In this document: positions 30,001-44,800 of the stretch, in pieces
How the letters are laid out: each line of letters starts with the position of its first letter
Position numbering within the stretch: the stretch's first letter is position 1
From: Doryteuthis pealeii
Lineage: Eukaryota; Mollusca; Cephalopoda; Myopsida; Loliginidae
Length of the DNA: 64,000 nucleotides
Assembly (NCBI GenBank): GCA_023376005.1
Contig: CM042141.1
Span: 96,510,092-96,574,091, forward strand
Direction: 5' to 3'
Notes under the pieces: model-generated
What the model was told of the DNA's origin: nothing
Database searches by the model: none
The model's input: the letters and a program-made list of their open reading frames with translations, nothing else
Program-made: the position numbers and the translations under genes

Positions 30001-33000
30001 TTTGTCTAAAGTATAAGGCATGTAAAAAACACTTACCTGCTTTTTTCTTTATTCTGAATTTAATAATTTTTCTATCAAAAACAATCATCGGTCGTGTTAC
30101 ACATGTGGTCTTCATAATCCATTGTTCAAAAGCTTTGCGTACAGTTTTTTCATCCAATCTCTGTAAACTTTCTGGAAGACCAAACAACTGAATAGAAAGA
30201 GAATAAACAATTATTTACATCATCTAAAAGTTACTAAAAACTGAAAAATATGGAACAAAATAAATACGTTAAATTTCTTCTGTTTAAAAAACAAATAAAA
30301 AACAAACACTATTCTTGGTATACATAATTGTTAAAATTAAAAATCCTATTTAGTAAATAAATAGAATTTCTTAGTGTTCATAAATGTTCATACATCCAGT
30401 ATTGGTATAGTTGGATTATTTTAAGGTATAAGGTGTGCAAAAGACCACAACTTATATTCATAAACTGTTCTAAAACAGTAGGAATTGAATTAACCAATCA
30501 AAAATGCCCAAACATATATTTAATTTACTATTTAACGGCATTGATAAATTGTCCTAAAATTACTTGCTTAAAGGAATGACCAACAGGATCAACTCTGATA
30601 CATCTTTCTACTTCAAAGACAGATCAACAGACAAGGATTAAAACTGATACTACATCTTTTTACTTCTAGATCAAACTTTATGCCACAAATAATCTCCACT
30701 GTAAAACTGCATTCAACTACAGCCTTGAAATAGCCAGTATATTATACTATGTATGGCCAACATTTTGGCACAACAGCACCTCCCCTTTCTTTAAACTGTT
30801 ATAAAAAAATAAAAAAATTATAATTGTCACTTATTTTGTTTCCTTAAAAATAAAGCTTAAATTTACATATAAAAAAAATTCTATAAATTTTTTAAATTAT
30901 AATAATGAAATAAATCATGTTAGAAAGAACAATTTTAAAGAGAGAAAAAATGTGCAAAAATGTGCCATTATGACAAGTACAGATTTTAATTTATAAAATT
31001 CTATTTTAAATACCATAACAAAAATGATTTTTATATATTTTTTTAATGCTTTCTCTTAAAAAAAATAAAAAAATAAATGAAATTTAACGTAATTTTGCTG
31101 TATTAAGTTTCATTCATTTTTTCCTGAATTTTGTTGAATTTTAATTCCTGGAGGAGGAGGAGGGAGTGAAATTTTGGTCATACCTATTTTACTCATTCTC
31201 TTTGATAAATCAGACAATTTTTCTCCAACATTTCTCCAGGAAATTATTTTTCATTTTATTATTTTGCTTCTAAAAAAATTCTATCCTGTTTCAATTTGAT
31301 CTTATGCAAATGAAATAATATGAAAATCAAAAATAGAAATTTAATATCTGTGCCTTTTTGTATGTTATAAATATCAATTCAAGGACATGTTAAACATCTC
31401 TAATATTGTTATGCCGTAATAACAATAATGATTTTACTGTTTATCTTGACATAATTTCAAATTTCACAGGTGGGTGTACTGACCTGTTGCCTCCGTTTTG
31501 TTATTTGTAACATTAGTTTTTGGCACAAACTCAAAAATACAAGTAAACTGTTCCTATTCTGTTTTTCTTTTTATTATTAAAATATTTTCTTATTCATCCT
31601 TAGTCATAATGAATAAAGAAGGAAATACTACTTTTTTTTGTTGGTCTGAAGTTCCAAGATGAGAAATTCTCATTATATACCAAATTATGTTTCTTACACT
31701 TACAGTTATACACTATAAAATTCTCATAAGAATAATCTAAAAAAATAATAGCCTAATAACTGGGCATTCCACAACTCTATTATTCTAACTAAAGATATTA
31801 TGTTTGGAAATTCTCAACTAAGATTTCTATTAATCTTCCAATAATTATAAGGGTAGAAATGACATAATAGCAACCAATGAACCAACCAACAAATCTTTCA
31901 ATCACATTATCTTTCTCTATTATTCTGACCTCTTTCAACATAGGTAAAGTATATATATTTTATATAATTCATAATAGATAAACCTTAAAGTAATATGTAC
32001 ACAAAACATACTTTTTATCTTATACTGATATACAGATGACTTTACAAGTAGGAGAGGGTGGTGAGTCATTAATTCAACTATATAACTAGTCAGCCCATAT
32101 TTCCTACTGATGTTATCCCTTTACTAGTTCTGCAGAGTGTAAGTTTTTTGAGAGAAACAGAAATAGTGATAAATAGAGTAAAAAAAACAAAAGAGAGACT
32201 TACCGTAACCCTTAATGGCAGGATGTAGAGATATCGTAATTTGACTCTGTGGGCTCGGATGCCTTGTAGTTCAACTTTGCTGGTAACTTCCAACTGCTGC
32301 ACAATCCTCAGGGGGTTGGGGACCATAACATGACCGGCCAAAACACTGTTCTCATTAAGAAGACTTGTTAAATTGCTGTCTTCCTCACATATCATTTCAT
32401 GTGTCCCAACAAGGCAAACCTGGACAATGTTGCTCAGTTGATTTGGATCTTCTGACGAGGAATGTCTCTTACTCACAGGTTCGGGTTTGGCACCGAGAGA
32501 TTCTCTTGGTGACCGGAGTTTTACCATTCTTGCAAAGAACACTTGCGGAATGGATTTCACCAGATTACACTGTTCAGTTACATCACAGATATTAACAAAG
32601 ACAAGTCCCGGATTTTTGAGGAAGTGCTTTCGTTTTAGGGAGTTGCTCTGACAGGAGTCCTGAATGTTCCTAAACATGTCCCAGCGCTCGTTGAAGCCCT
32701 GGACACGTAATGTCATAGAGACAGAGTCAGGGGAGAAGTCGCCCTTTCTGCAGACAAGTTCAGCGTGCTGACTTTCAGGCTGGGCATTAGACCACATGAA
32801 GAAACTCTGTAAATACTGGAAGAGTCCTGTATATAGTGACAGAGACTGACTGACATCTAACGGTGCCATCTCATTAACTACCATTTTTTTAGATTTTTTA
32901 TTGAACAGTGAAGGAGTTGGAGGGGTGGCTGGAGCATGCTCCGTCATTTTGCTTTCTGTAGGTACAATTGAAGTGTAGCGAGTAACAATGACTTCTGTTT

Positions 33001-36000
33001 CTTGTTGAAGGATCACACACTCACCAAGTGGCCGAATTCTTCCTATACAGTGAGAGAGAGAGAGAGAGTGAAAAGAATATGAATAAACAAAATTAAGCAA
33101 ACATGAAGTATATCATTGCAACAAGACAATATCAAATAGATGCAACATAAAATAATAGGGCGAGTCAAAAGTTCTGCAATATTTTGGTACTATTTTGTGG
33201 CTGGGTTAGCTCAGTCGGTAGAGCGTTCGGCTAGAAACCACAAGGTTCCTAGTTCAATACCGGTCCCCGCCAACTCAGCGTATGAGTAGCACAGGGATCT
33301 GTGCGGTAAAGTAAGGAGCTGATGGTAGGTGTGGCGCTCCACCTCAGATGCTAAAAATAATCTCCTTGGTCTAGCGCTATTGAAAAGGGGATAGACTCCC
33401 TTGCTGCATGGCTGATACCGACTTTAGGCCGCACCGTCGACTTTACTTTACCTACTATTTTGTGGTGCACATATAACGTGACTGAAGCAGTTCAAGTGGT
33501 GGAAGGTACCCACTCTGGTTGGTGGTATCAGTGTAGTTGTAGACTTATTGCACATTGTTATCATGGTAGTTGTAGACATGTTGTGCATTGCCTCACTGTG
33601 TGTGTGTGTGATTTGAATGCCGCACAGGTGAATGTGCAATGCAGTCTAATTCAGGAAGTTATGTTCCACGAATTCGAAGTGGGCCATAATGTTGCAGAAG
33701 CAGCCAAAAATATTTATTTTGCAAAAATTGACCGAATAGTTAATCACAGTACAGTAACCAGATGGTTAAAGAAATTTTGCTTGGCTTGCAAGAACCTTGA
33801 CAATCAGGCCTGGTCAGGTAGGCCTAAAAACCGTGGATTCCGATGCCATGTTCCAAGTCATAGAGGCAAATCCGGTAAGTAGCACTTGGAGAGCTCAGCA
33901 TTTCACAGTAGTTCATCACCTTTATAACTCCCGGAAAAAGCATCTAGAGCTGCCAAATTGTGCTGTATGTTACCAAAATATTGCAAAACTTTTGACTCGC
34001 CACTCAGGATCTGAATTTGATTTTATGCTCAATTCAAATTAATGCTATAATTCTTTTTCTATTAATGACTTTCTAAAATATTTTTAAAAAAAGTTTTTCC
34101 TTCTGAATTTTTAAAGTAATAAACTTAGAAATAAAACTAAATTATGTTCCATCTTTCTTATAAAAAGATGGAAATATGATATTTCCATTGCAATGAAACA
34201 ACAATACATTTTTGTAATGATCAACAATTTGTAAAATATGCATTTTGACAATAACAAAAAAAAACACAATATTTTGATGTATTGACTTATAATGTATAAT
34301 AATCAAAGTATGATGAACTGTATTGAAATTTAGATAAAGTGATACAAAGTCTAAACATTGTCAAGCATTTATAGAATTTATAGGTAATTTCCAAGCTGTA
34401 GTTGTATCAGTGCTACTGTATGGCTGCACTACCTGGACTTTAAAAAAAATGTCTAGAGTATAAGCTAGATGGGAGCTGAACAAGAATGCTGCATGCGATC
34501 TTGAACAAATCATGAAAACAACAGCCCAGAAAGAAGCAGCTGTATGGCCACTTGCCCCCTATCACATCCAAGTGAGATGAACAAGACATGCTAGACACTT
34601 CTGGAGAAGTAGGGATGAACTCATAAGCCGTGTCTTCCTGAGGAAACCAGCACATGAACATGCCAGTGTGGGTCGTCCAGTTCTGCACAGATACTGGATG
34701 CTGCACAGAGGACCTCCCGAGGACAATGAATGAACAAAACAGTTTGCGAGAGATTGTCATAAATATCTGTGCTATGGAGGTGTTTTTTTAGTTTTTTGGT
34801 ATATAAGGTGTGCTGGAAACCGCCACTTAAACTTATAGACTCGGCATAGGTGCGTGGTTAAAGCTAGCCAATCAACCACTCGAATACGTAGTTAGTTAAC
34901 TATTTAATCACCGATCTTGAAAGCCATTCATTTGCATGTATTCGACATTTGATGAACGGACCTGCAACCAAAGGATTCTACCCAACACTAAGGGACACCG
35001 AGGAAGAACCAAAGGATTCTACCCAACACTAAGGGACACCAAGGAAGAACCAAAGGATTCTACCCAACACTAAGGGACACCAAGGAAGAACCAAAGGTTT
35101 TTTTTACTAAGGATCAGCCTCTGTTGAACACAAGGGATCTCCACTGTAAAGTGCTCTCACTTGAAGCATAAAAATGACTACAAAAATTGTAACACTTGCA
35201 TGACATGATGATGATGATGATGCAATATACATCAACCAAAAAAGAAAAAAAAATAGATAAAAAATTATATAATTTATTATTAAAAGAAATTAAAATAAAG
35301 CAGGTTAGGTAAATTGTATACCAAATTAATTTCATCACATGTAGATTGCATACCAAAATAGAACAGAATTTTGTTACTAGCTTTTCTTTCTCTCTTTTAT
35401 GGTTTTTCCAACATTGTTATAATTGGTGTATTCTATTGGTTTGGAAATGGGTTAAGCTTGGAATTTAGGTTGCTTTAAGTTACAATCATTATGTCCTGAT
35501 GAATGTTGGTTGGTTGGATTTTATGGCATGTTAACCCATGTGGGGTTATTTCATGCTGAAGATGTTTTATTCAATCATTTTTGATGTGTACTCAATCTTA
35601 TTTTTTAAAATTCAATTTCTTTTTAAACACATTTTTTTTACCTATTTAACCCATAGATGGGACCCTAACAGGTACTACCACTCCGGGTCAGAGTGGACCT
35701 AAGAGTAATGGCAATGAAAGGGTACTGCACACTACCTAGAGCTCCAAAATTAGAACTTCACCATCAGATGCAGTTTATCATACCCACATCCTGATGAAGT
35801 GTTGCTAATTAACAGTTATTTTCTATGAACTCAGCATAGATTTACATACATGTTCTTCATTGTTTTGTCCTTATAAGTAAATACATTCTATCTAATAGAG
35901 CATGTTTATCTGCTAAGTAGTGTATTGTGGTTAAAAGGCTTTAAATATATTGATTTGAGGAAAAAAAAGAAACTCTTGAGCCATTCTTCTTCTTCCTCTT

Positions 36001-37451
36001 CAGAATATTGTTAGCTGCCAGACTCTACCAGCTGGTAATAAATACACTCTCATTTGAACAAAATAGGAATTTCCATCACATAACCCTGCGGCACTCATAG
36101 TGTAATGGGTATTATCGTAGGAAATGGACACGGTGACCTGGGTTCAAGTCCTGGATGAGGCTGTTTGAATTTCACATAGCATTAATACCCTAGGGAAAGG
36201 TATGCATCCAACTATTCTCCCTCCAGCTATGGGTAATAGTAAGGCAAACTGGGCTCATTAACCTTGGTATGGCAACTGATCTAGGAGAATGAAAACTCAG
36301 AATGCAAATTTTCTTTTGAACTCCACTTAAAAGAAAATTGTCCTCATGTTGCATCCTGCCTGGGATGAAGAGGGTGGGTAAATACAGCTTTTTTTTTTTT
36401 TCCTTAGCGTAAATGGTATCGCCTTCCTTTAAGCAGTTTTTTCTCTTTCTCTCATGTAATTATTTCAAGATAGTTCTTTTAACACAGAAAAGGTTAAAAA
36501 AAAAAATTAAAAAGAAGAAGGAAATGAAAAGAAGAAAAAAAAGAAAAAGAAAAGAAAAAAAAGGAAAAGAAAAAAAACCCCACAAATTGAGTAATTGCCC
36601 CTTTTTAAAAGGCTACAAAATACAGAGAGATTTTACTCCATATTCTAAATCATAAATTTGTAAGAAAATTCTGCTTTATTATATAAACAAGTTTATATGA
36701 CTTTTTTTTTTTGTTTGTACATAATTATCTCGTGAAACTCTATACATTAAATAACTTTAAATACATATTAAAATAAAACTATATATAAATTAATAATACT
36801 GGGCATGTATTTATTAAAACTTGTTTTAAGAAACAAGATAGAACTTCAAATGTTGTGTACTGACTTTGAGTATATATATAATAGCGTTGTTGTATATTTT
36901 ATGTATAAATGGTCTTGACTTGAAACTAAAGACCCACTAATTAACTTACTTAAATCCTGAAATTACTGTGACGTAAGTAGTGACATGGTTTCAGTTACAG
37001 ACAAATAGGGACCTAATTTCCATTATATATAGAAGTCAATAGAGAAAGAAAAGAAACAGGAAGCAAAACACGTACCTATTTTTAAGAAAAGGCACACAGA
37101 TGGGTGGACCCACACTGGAAGTACTTGCCCTTCCCACACAACACGGACTTGATCAAGTAAATGGTTCTCAATGAAACTGGAATTTTTTTCCTAAATGTAA
37201 GAAGTTAGAATAACTTTTTAAAAAATGACAAAAAAGAATAATTGATTAACAATACTAAAATATGAATAGGGTTTTAAACATAAAATAGCAAAGTGAATTA
37301 TATTTAAAAAAATATTATTTCCTTCTCTACTTAAAATTTTAATGATGTTATACCCGAAATCAGCACTACCCAAAGTGGTGGTATGCTTAGTGGAGCTGGT
37401 ACACAAGTAATTGACTGCTGGTACGTGTTGAGTTTCCAGTTTCCCATTATC

Positions 37452-37482
<31 letters not shown>

Positions 37483-39067
37483 ATAAACATGTAATGTAAA
37501 AATGAAAATGCATAAAATCTTTCTGTATTGTTTAATATACTTTTCACCTGATGAGATACAATAGATAGAAATACTTGGAACTTGATTGGAAATGAAAGCT
37601 ATGCAGAAGCTTATTTGCTGCCCACACGTGGCACATTAGAAAAATACTCTTCCCGTACTTAACATCGGGTAGTTTGAGAAGAAGCATGGTGCTAAATGAA
37701 AATATGAATTATTTTATAAAGAAACTTTTAAGACAGAAAATAGTTACTTACCAATATTTCCCAGTCATTCACAGAGAGAGGGTCTACATAAACACTTTCA
37801 CAATATGGCACATTTCTCATAGGCTCCAAAACAATCTAAAATACAATAGCAATAATAAGAACCTATCAAAATACACAAAAAAGTTCATAAAAGTATTGAA
37901 TATTTTCTTAGTTAAATACACAAACAAGTTCATAAAAGTATTAAATATTTTCTTTAGTTAAATTCATAAAGTCAATTTTATCATTAGGCTCTAATTTGGG
38001 CAAGATTCCACTCAAGTTAGCCATTTTTGCCAATGACACAAAAAAAAAATCATTAAGTCTATTTTGAAATAGAATTCTAAAAAAAATAAAAATATTAATT
38101 CACTTGTTGAAATAAATATAAAATAATTTGTTTGAAATTCTATTATATCAATACATTTTCTGACAGCTTTAAGGATTTAAAATGTTAACAATTCTGCAAT
38201 TTAATAGACTGGCTCCTGAAAATTTACTCAGCATGAGTAAATGGTTGCAGTCTATAAAAATTAAATACTTTAAAAACAGAATGGAAAACAGATAATAAAT
38301 AAAAATATAGGGAAAATTCTAAACTTTATAAACTCTTTTCATTAAAATGAAATCAAAATATATACAAGAAAAATAATCAAAATGATAATAAAAAGTAAAA
38401 ATATCATTCAAGCTGAAAAAACATAAATAAATAAATGAATATAAAAAAAGATCAGGAATTCAAATTGGGAGAAAATAAAATTAAAAAAAAACAAAAAAAC
38501 AAGTGAAAAATATGCTGTTGGAGGTAAATGCAGTTATAAAAAAAAAAATTAAAAAATGCTCACAAATAACCAGTAAAATAAAGTCTTAAAAAATAAACAT
38601 ATAAAACAGAGCATCTATTATACAACATTAAGAATAAAGCAATCTCAATAAACATGCAACAAAAAGATTTACAAATTAATAAGGAAACATTTTTTTTAAT
38701 CATTTTAATGCAGAATATAGTATTTTGGTTTAAGTTATTTTAAAAATACCGAAAATAAACTCCCTCCCTCTCTCTCATTGTGTGTGTGTATATATATATA
38801 TATATATACTTTGGTGCGGTACCAAGTTTCTTGGTACAAGGTGATTCTAGGTGGGTCCTAATTCTCTACCAGTAGTTTGTTGTAGAGTTCAGGTTCCGTA
38901 TGAGAGCTCAATGTTTAATTATTGTAAACAGAGCAAAGTTATTTGGGAATAAAAGGCCTTAAATACCATGGGTATCGTGGTTATGGACCATTTCCGCTCG
39001 TGAGCATACTTGCGAGTGGAAATGGTCCATAACCACGATACCCATGGTATTTAAGGCCTTTTATTCC

Positions 39068-39102
<35 letters not shown>

Positions 39103-39512
39103 CACACACACACACACACACACACTCAGTGTGTTTCAGAAAAATTGATATCATTCTATAATATAATAACTTTATCAATTCTCATTCAAATGATTTCAAA
39201 TTTTAACAGTGTGTGTAGAAACAACTAAAAATTCTGTTTAATGTTTAAACACCTTTTCTTTCCCAGTGAATGGTATTTCTACATCTGAAAAGAAAAAAAT
39301 CATTAAACATAGAATTTTGATTTGTTTCTACACACACGCTGTTAAAATTTGAAATCATTTGAATGAGAATTGATAAAGTTATGAGATTATGAAATGATAT
39401 CAATTTTTCTGAAACACCCTGTATACGTGTGTGCATGTGTCATTAAGCTTTGCTTAGTTTGCCACTTAGGCCAAACATGATATCTGTTCTTCCAAATTGA
39501 TCACCCATCTAA

Positions 39513-39553
<41 letters not shown>

Positions 39554-41800
39554 TATAGATAAGTGGGTGACCTATCGTGGAATATATAATATCAACTTAG
39601 TAGCAACTTCATCTATTGATAAAATGATTAACCAAATAAATTGGGGTTATAAAGAATATAAGAGTGCTCAATACGTTAGTAGAGCGGATTTAGTAAAATG
39701 TTATAGACAGATAACCTACTCAAGTTTCACCATGTGGATTGTCAAGGCTAACTGCAATGAATTAATTAAATTAAGAACAAAAGTGAAATTCATTGCAGTT
39801 AGCCCTGATGATCTGCATGGTGAAACTTGAGTAGGTTATCTAGATAGATATTTATACACATGTGTGGGTGCTAAAAAGTTCTTGGCCTAAGAAATAACTG
39901 AATGACATAATATAGATTCTATTCAACATATTCACCCCACACACCAACATACTTGGTATATCATTTCTCAAGTTTCTTTAACTCACCCACGAAAAGACAA
40001 AAAAAAAAGAAAGAAGAAATCATTAATTTCCTTCTTGGCAGGGGTGGGAAATTTCATCACCCCCCTGGATATATTTCATAAATTCTTTGGACTAATCTCC
40101 TACTCCTTATTTCAGCTGATGCATTCACCAGTTTGTAGCCGGTAATCTTTAAGTGTTAGATTTCTTGTTTTTTTTTTTTTTTTTTTTAAATCTTCCACCC
40201 TCTCAATTAGAACAATCCCAGGTATCAAAAATCTCAGTCGGTAGAGTGTCCAACTAGGAACCAGAAGGTTCCTGGTTCGATACCAGCCCTTGCCGACTCA
40301 GCATATGAGTAGCACAGTTTGGATCTGTGCGGTAAAGTAAGAAGCTGATGGTAGATGTGGCACTCCACCTAAGATGCAAAAACAATCATCTTGGTCTAGT
40401 GCTAGTGAAAAGGGGATAGACTCCCTCGCTCTGGCTGATACCGACTTTAGGCCACCCCGACGACTTTACTTACTGACAGTAATTGTGGCCAGCTTAACTA
40501 GCTTACTAACCTGGATGCTCCGTACTTGTGACCTTGTGTCAAAACCTACCCATGGTGAACAGGTTGGGTAAATAATTTTTTTAAAAAATTCTACAGAAGA
40601 ATACTATCGTGACTATATACATATTTTTATAGTCTGTATGAAAACATTTGGACAATTGGTCCAAAATTCTTGTCACCACCTACAAATTTTTTGCAGGTAA
40701 AATAATTACATAATACAACCCAAAATTCTAGAAAATAATTGAATTTTTAAAGATTTTTTTAGAGGGAAAATAATTACATAACTTATATATTATAAGTTAT
40801 GTAATTATTTTACCTCTTAAAAAAACTTTAAAAAATTAATATTATATTATTGATATTAATATTATATTATTAAAACAAAAAATAATAAAAGTTAAAACAA
40901 TACGTAGGGGTGACAAGATTTTCGGACCACCCTGTACAGAGAATGCCAAACAAATAAGCAACTACTGAGGAGAGATTTGAATTCTTCATTACAAATGAAG
41001 ATAAGATGCAAAAACAGATTCATTTTCACAATTTTGTTTTTTTCTCTCTAATCATAGGCTCATATGATTATTTCTATGGTATACAAAGTGTGTCAAAAAA
41101 GTATCGAGATTTTTTGTACTTTTTTGACACACTTGTATTCTAAAAAAAAAAAATAATAAAAATAACGTTCCATTCATTAATTTTTTTTCAGAATACAAGA
41201 TGAGTAAAAAAAATTACCAAGTTTTAAGCTGTATTTACCAAGATAGAAATGAAGAATGAATGGAACGTAATTTTTTTTCAGAATACAAGGTGTGTCAAAA
41301 AAGTAAAAAAATCTTGATACTTTTTGACACACCTTGTACTTGTTCTTCTAAGTATTTTGTCTATGTTGATGCTTTTATTCCATAAAACTTGGTATTTCTA
41401 CTTTTTCTTTCAAGACATGATCAACCATTCCTGATTTCAGAGACTCTCACAAATTATAGCTTTTACACGTTCCATGTTCCTAAAACCTTATTTTTAAGAG
41501 TTGTCTAATTACACCTTTGTATTCTCTGACATGATTACACAGGATGTTATGCATACAATTCTTGGTTGGGTTTTCTCTTCTTATTGAACGTCTCATCTTG
41601 GTGAAGTGGCTGTATAGAATAGTAACACTTTTGAATACTGTCCTGATATTGCAACGCCTACAAATTGGAAACTTTATTTTCTCTTTTTCGCATAATATAA
41701 GGTGATTGATATCAGCATTTAGTTCTTATCTTTAAAATCTACATCTGTAATCAGATGTTGATATTATTCAGGACAGTTTTTTTTTCTTTGGAGAGTATTC

Positions 41801-41870
<70 letters not shown>

Positions 41871-44800
41871 TATACATACATATATATATATACACACACA
41901 AGTTAGTGGAGTGACCTAGTTTCAGTATCATCCGGACAGCAAGCAAGTTTATCCCTTTTCATTAGTGCTAGACCAGGGAGATTGTTTTAATGAGGTGGAG
42001 TGCCACACCTAACGTCAGCTTCCCACTTTACCACATGGATCAGATTACCAATCTGTGCTACCCATGCGCTGTTGGTGGGGATCGGTATTGAAGCCTGAAA
42101 ACTTACGATTGTTAGGCAGATGCTCTACTGATAGGAAATTTCAGTCAAAATTGGTGAGATACAGTACGAGGTATTGGTAGATGCTGAAAAAGAACCTTCT
42201 ATTATCTGTAGAAGGAGGAGGATATTCACAGCTGTTAAACCCAAACTCATTTTCATAGATGGAAAAGTTCATTTACAATCTTTTAATGATACATTTTTGA
42301 TTAAAATACAGCTATGCTACTACTAACTTTTTTTTCCCAATTGGTCAAATAGCAACAAAGCATTCAGTGCATAACTGAAATAGTAATATAATATTAGGGT
42401 GTGATTAGTTGCAAGAAAATGTTGCACATATTAACTATAACATAGAAGTATAAAAACAAACACAAATGAATATGTATGAGTAGAGGAGACATTTCTCATA
42501 GCAAATATAACTCAGATTACTTTCATTATTGCCTTAAAGCTACTGTTAAAATTAAGATACTGGTTGGTTAGTTATTCTGTTAATTTTTGGCATATCAACC
42601 CTTGTGGGTTATTTAATGACAAGATTTAATTTGTAAGTTAATAATTTGTAGGTAAATATTTTTGTTTGGTTTTATAAACTTGTAGAAATAATTTATCAAC
42701 TTCATGTGTATCAATACACATGAAGTTATTTCTTCTAAGTTAAAATTAAGAAAAAAAAAAATGGATAGCTCACATGACTTTCGGAAACATTTTTTCAGAG
42801 TTGCTTAGGCATGAAATAAACTGCCTGCATCCGTTGTACGCTGCTGAAACACTGCATCTTTCAAAACCCCCATACTTCCTGTAATTTGACAAAACTGTAC
42901 CGGATACACATATGCATGTGCACGCACACATACATGTATATTATTACTGTACGCTATTCATGTTCCTGACATTAGTACATTATTCTATGTACTATACATG
43001 AGCCTTTGATGAGTTGTGCTGCACCTGAGCACTGTATGCAAGAAATTTCATTACAAACACTATATAGAACATATTATTTAAGTAATTTTCCTGTTATCGT
43101 AGTTATAAATTTAGCAGTGAAATCAGATGAGCATTAAAAAAAATAACTATGGTCATCATTATTAATGCAAATAATTAAGCTTCAACAAAAATGCATAGTG
43201 AGCAATGTCTGTCTGGCTGTCAACATAGTTGCAGTCATGAGTAATTGTAGTGAAAACAGCAGTAAGAGCATTTCTTATATTGTCGTATCCAGTGAATTTC
43301 AGGACCCAATCCAAAGAGAGTTAGTCTAGTTGATTGATTGGATTTTACAGCATGTCAACCCTTGTTGGGTTATTTTATGCTGAAGACATTTTGTTCTATT
43401 CACGCTTGATGGGTATTCAAGATTTTTTTTTTTTAATCACATTTTTTAAACTCATTTTTTTATATTCAACCCATATGTGACCATAATAATAGTACTACCA
43501 CTCAGAGTGGACCTGGGAGTAATGGCAATGAAGGGGTACTCCACAATCCCCAGAGCTCCAGGATTGGAACTTCATCATTAGATGCAGTTTAACATCATAC
43601 CCAGGACACCCAAAGTGTGTTAAAGAATTATTTTATTGATTGATTTTAACGGCATGTCAACCAGTCTGAGGTTATTTTATGCCTAGAGATTAAGGAATTG
43701 CATACATTTTATCTTTATATGTATTTTTTTTTCTTAAAAGTTTTTTTTTTGCACACAGTTATATGATATCAAGTATTCCTATCTAATACTAATAATTTTT
43801 AAACAGATGCATTTGACCCATAGATGGACCTTAACAGGTATTACCACTCCAGGTCAGAGTGGACCTGGGAGTAATGGCACTCCCCAGAGAACTGGAGCCT
43901 CACCGTCAGATGAAGTTTAGTGCCATAGCCAGGACCCCCCTTTCTACAAAGGATACAGTCAGCATATTCTAATTGCCGTCAAAAAGTTACATAAAAACTC
44001 CTTTTACATTGAAAATTTTTATATTTTTAAATGCTTACCTATTTAGCATAAGTTAAATGTATAGGGTGGTCCGAAAGTCTTGGCACCCCTACATATTTTT
44101 AGAGTTAAAATAATTACATAATACAACCAAAATTCTAGACAATAATTTAATTTTTTAAAGATTTATTTTATGGAGATTCGCTTCCGGTTTTTGTCTGTAA
44201 CAAAAACGACGTCACTGCTTACGTCACACTACCTAAATGATCATAACGTAGAATAAATACACTCAAAATTTGGGCATGGAATGTTAGACAGTCCTCATTG
44301 GTTTTTTAAACAAGTTTTAATAAATACATATGTGTATTATCTATCTATATATAGTTTGTTTTATTTTAATATATATTTAAAGTTTTCAGAACTAAGTTTC
44401 CATTTCAAATTTTTTGCTCCTTTAATAAATTTATTTTATTTTTTACTCCTTTAATAAATTTGATGATTTTACTTTACTTATGATACAAACTCTGATATTA
44501 AATTTTCAACTCCCATCCCCTCAGGCAATATTTATTTTACGTCACCCAGAGGGCGTTTTTTTATTTTGCTAGTAATTATAATATATATATTTAAAACAAA
44601 AAATAATGAAAGTTAAAACAATATGTAGGGTGACAAGACTTTTAGAGCCTCACCACTAGATGCAGTTTAGCGTCATATTTAGGCCCCGCCCCTCCTTTTT
44701 TTTTTTAGGTGGGTGGGGTTTTACCTCTGTGCAGGGGATACAGTCAGTGTATTCTAAGCTTTACTGACAGGGTGGTTTATAAGTGGCTTACAGTACCTGG

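Noticed and set aside
33201..33275. Functional tRNA gene
   Set aside because: A and B boxes are present, but the acceptor and anticodon stems do not close. The same sequence is dispersed with a fixed non-tRNA body, so it is a SINE.
33460..34042. Active mariner transposase
   Set aside because: Only the N-terminal domain remains, with a frame change near 33850, and the catalytic region is absent.
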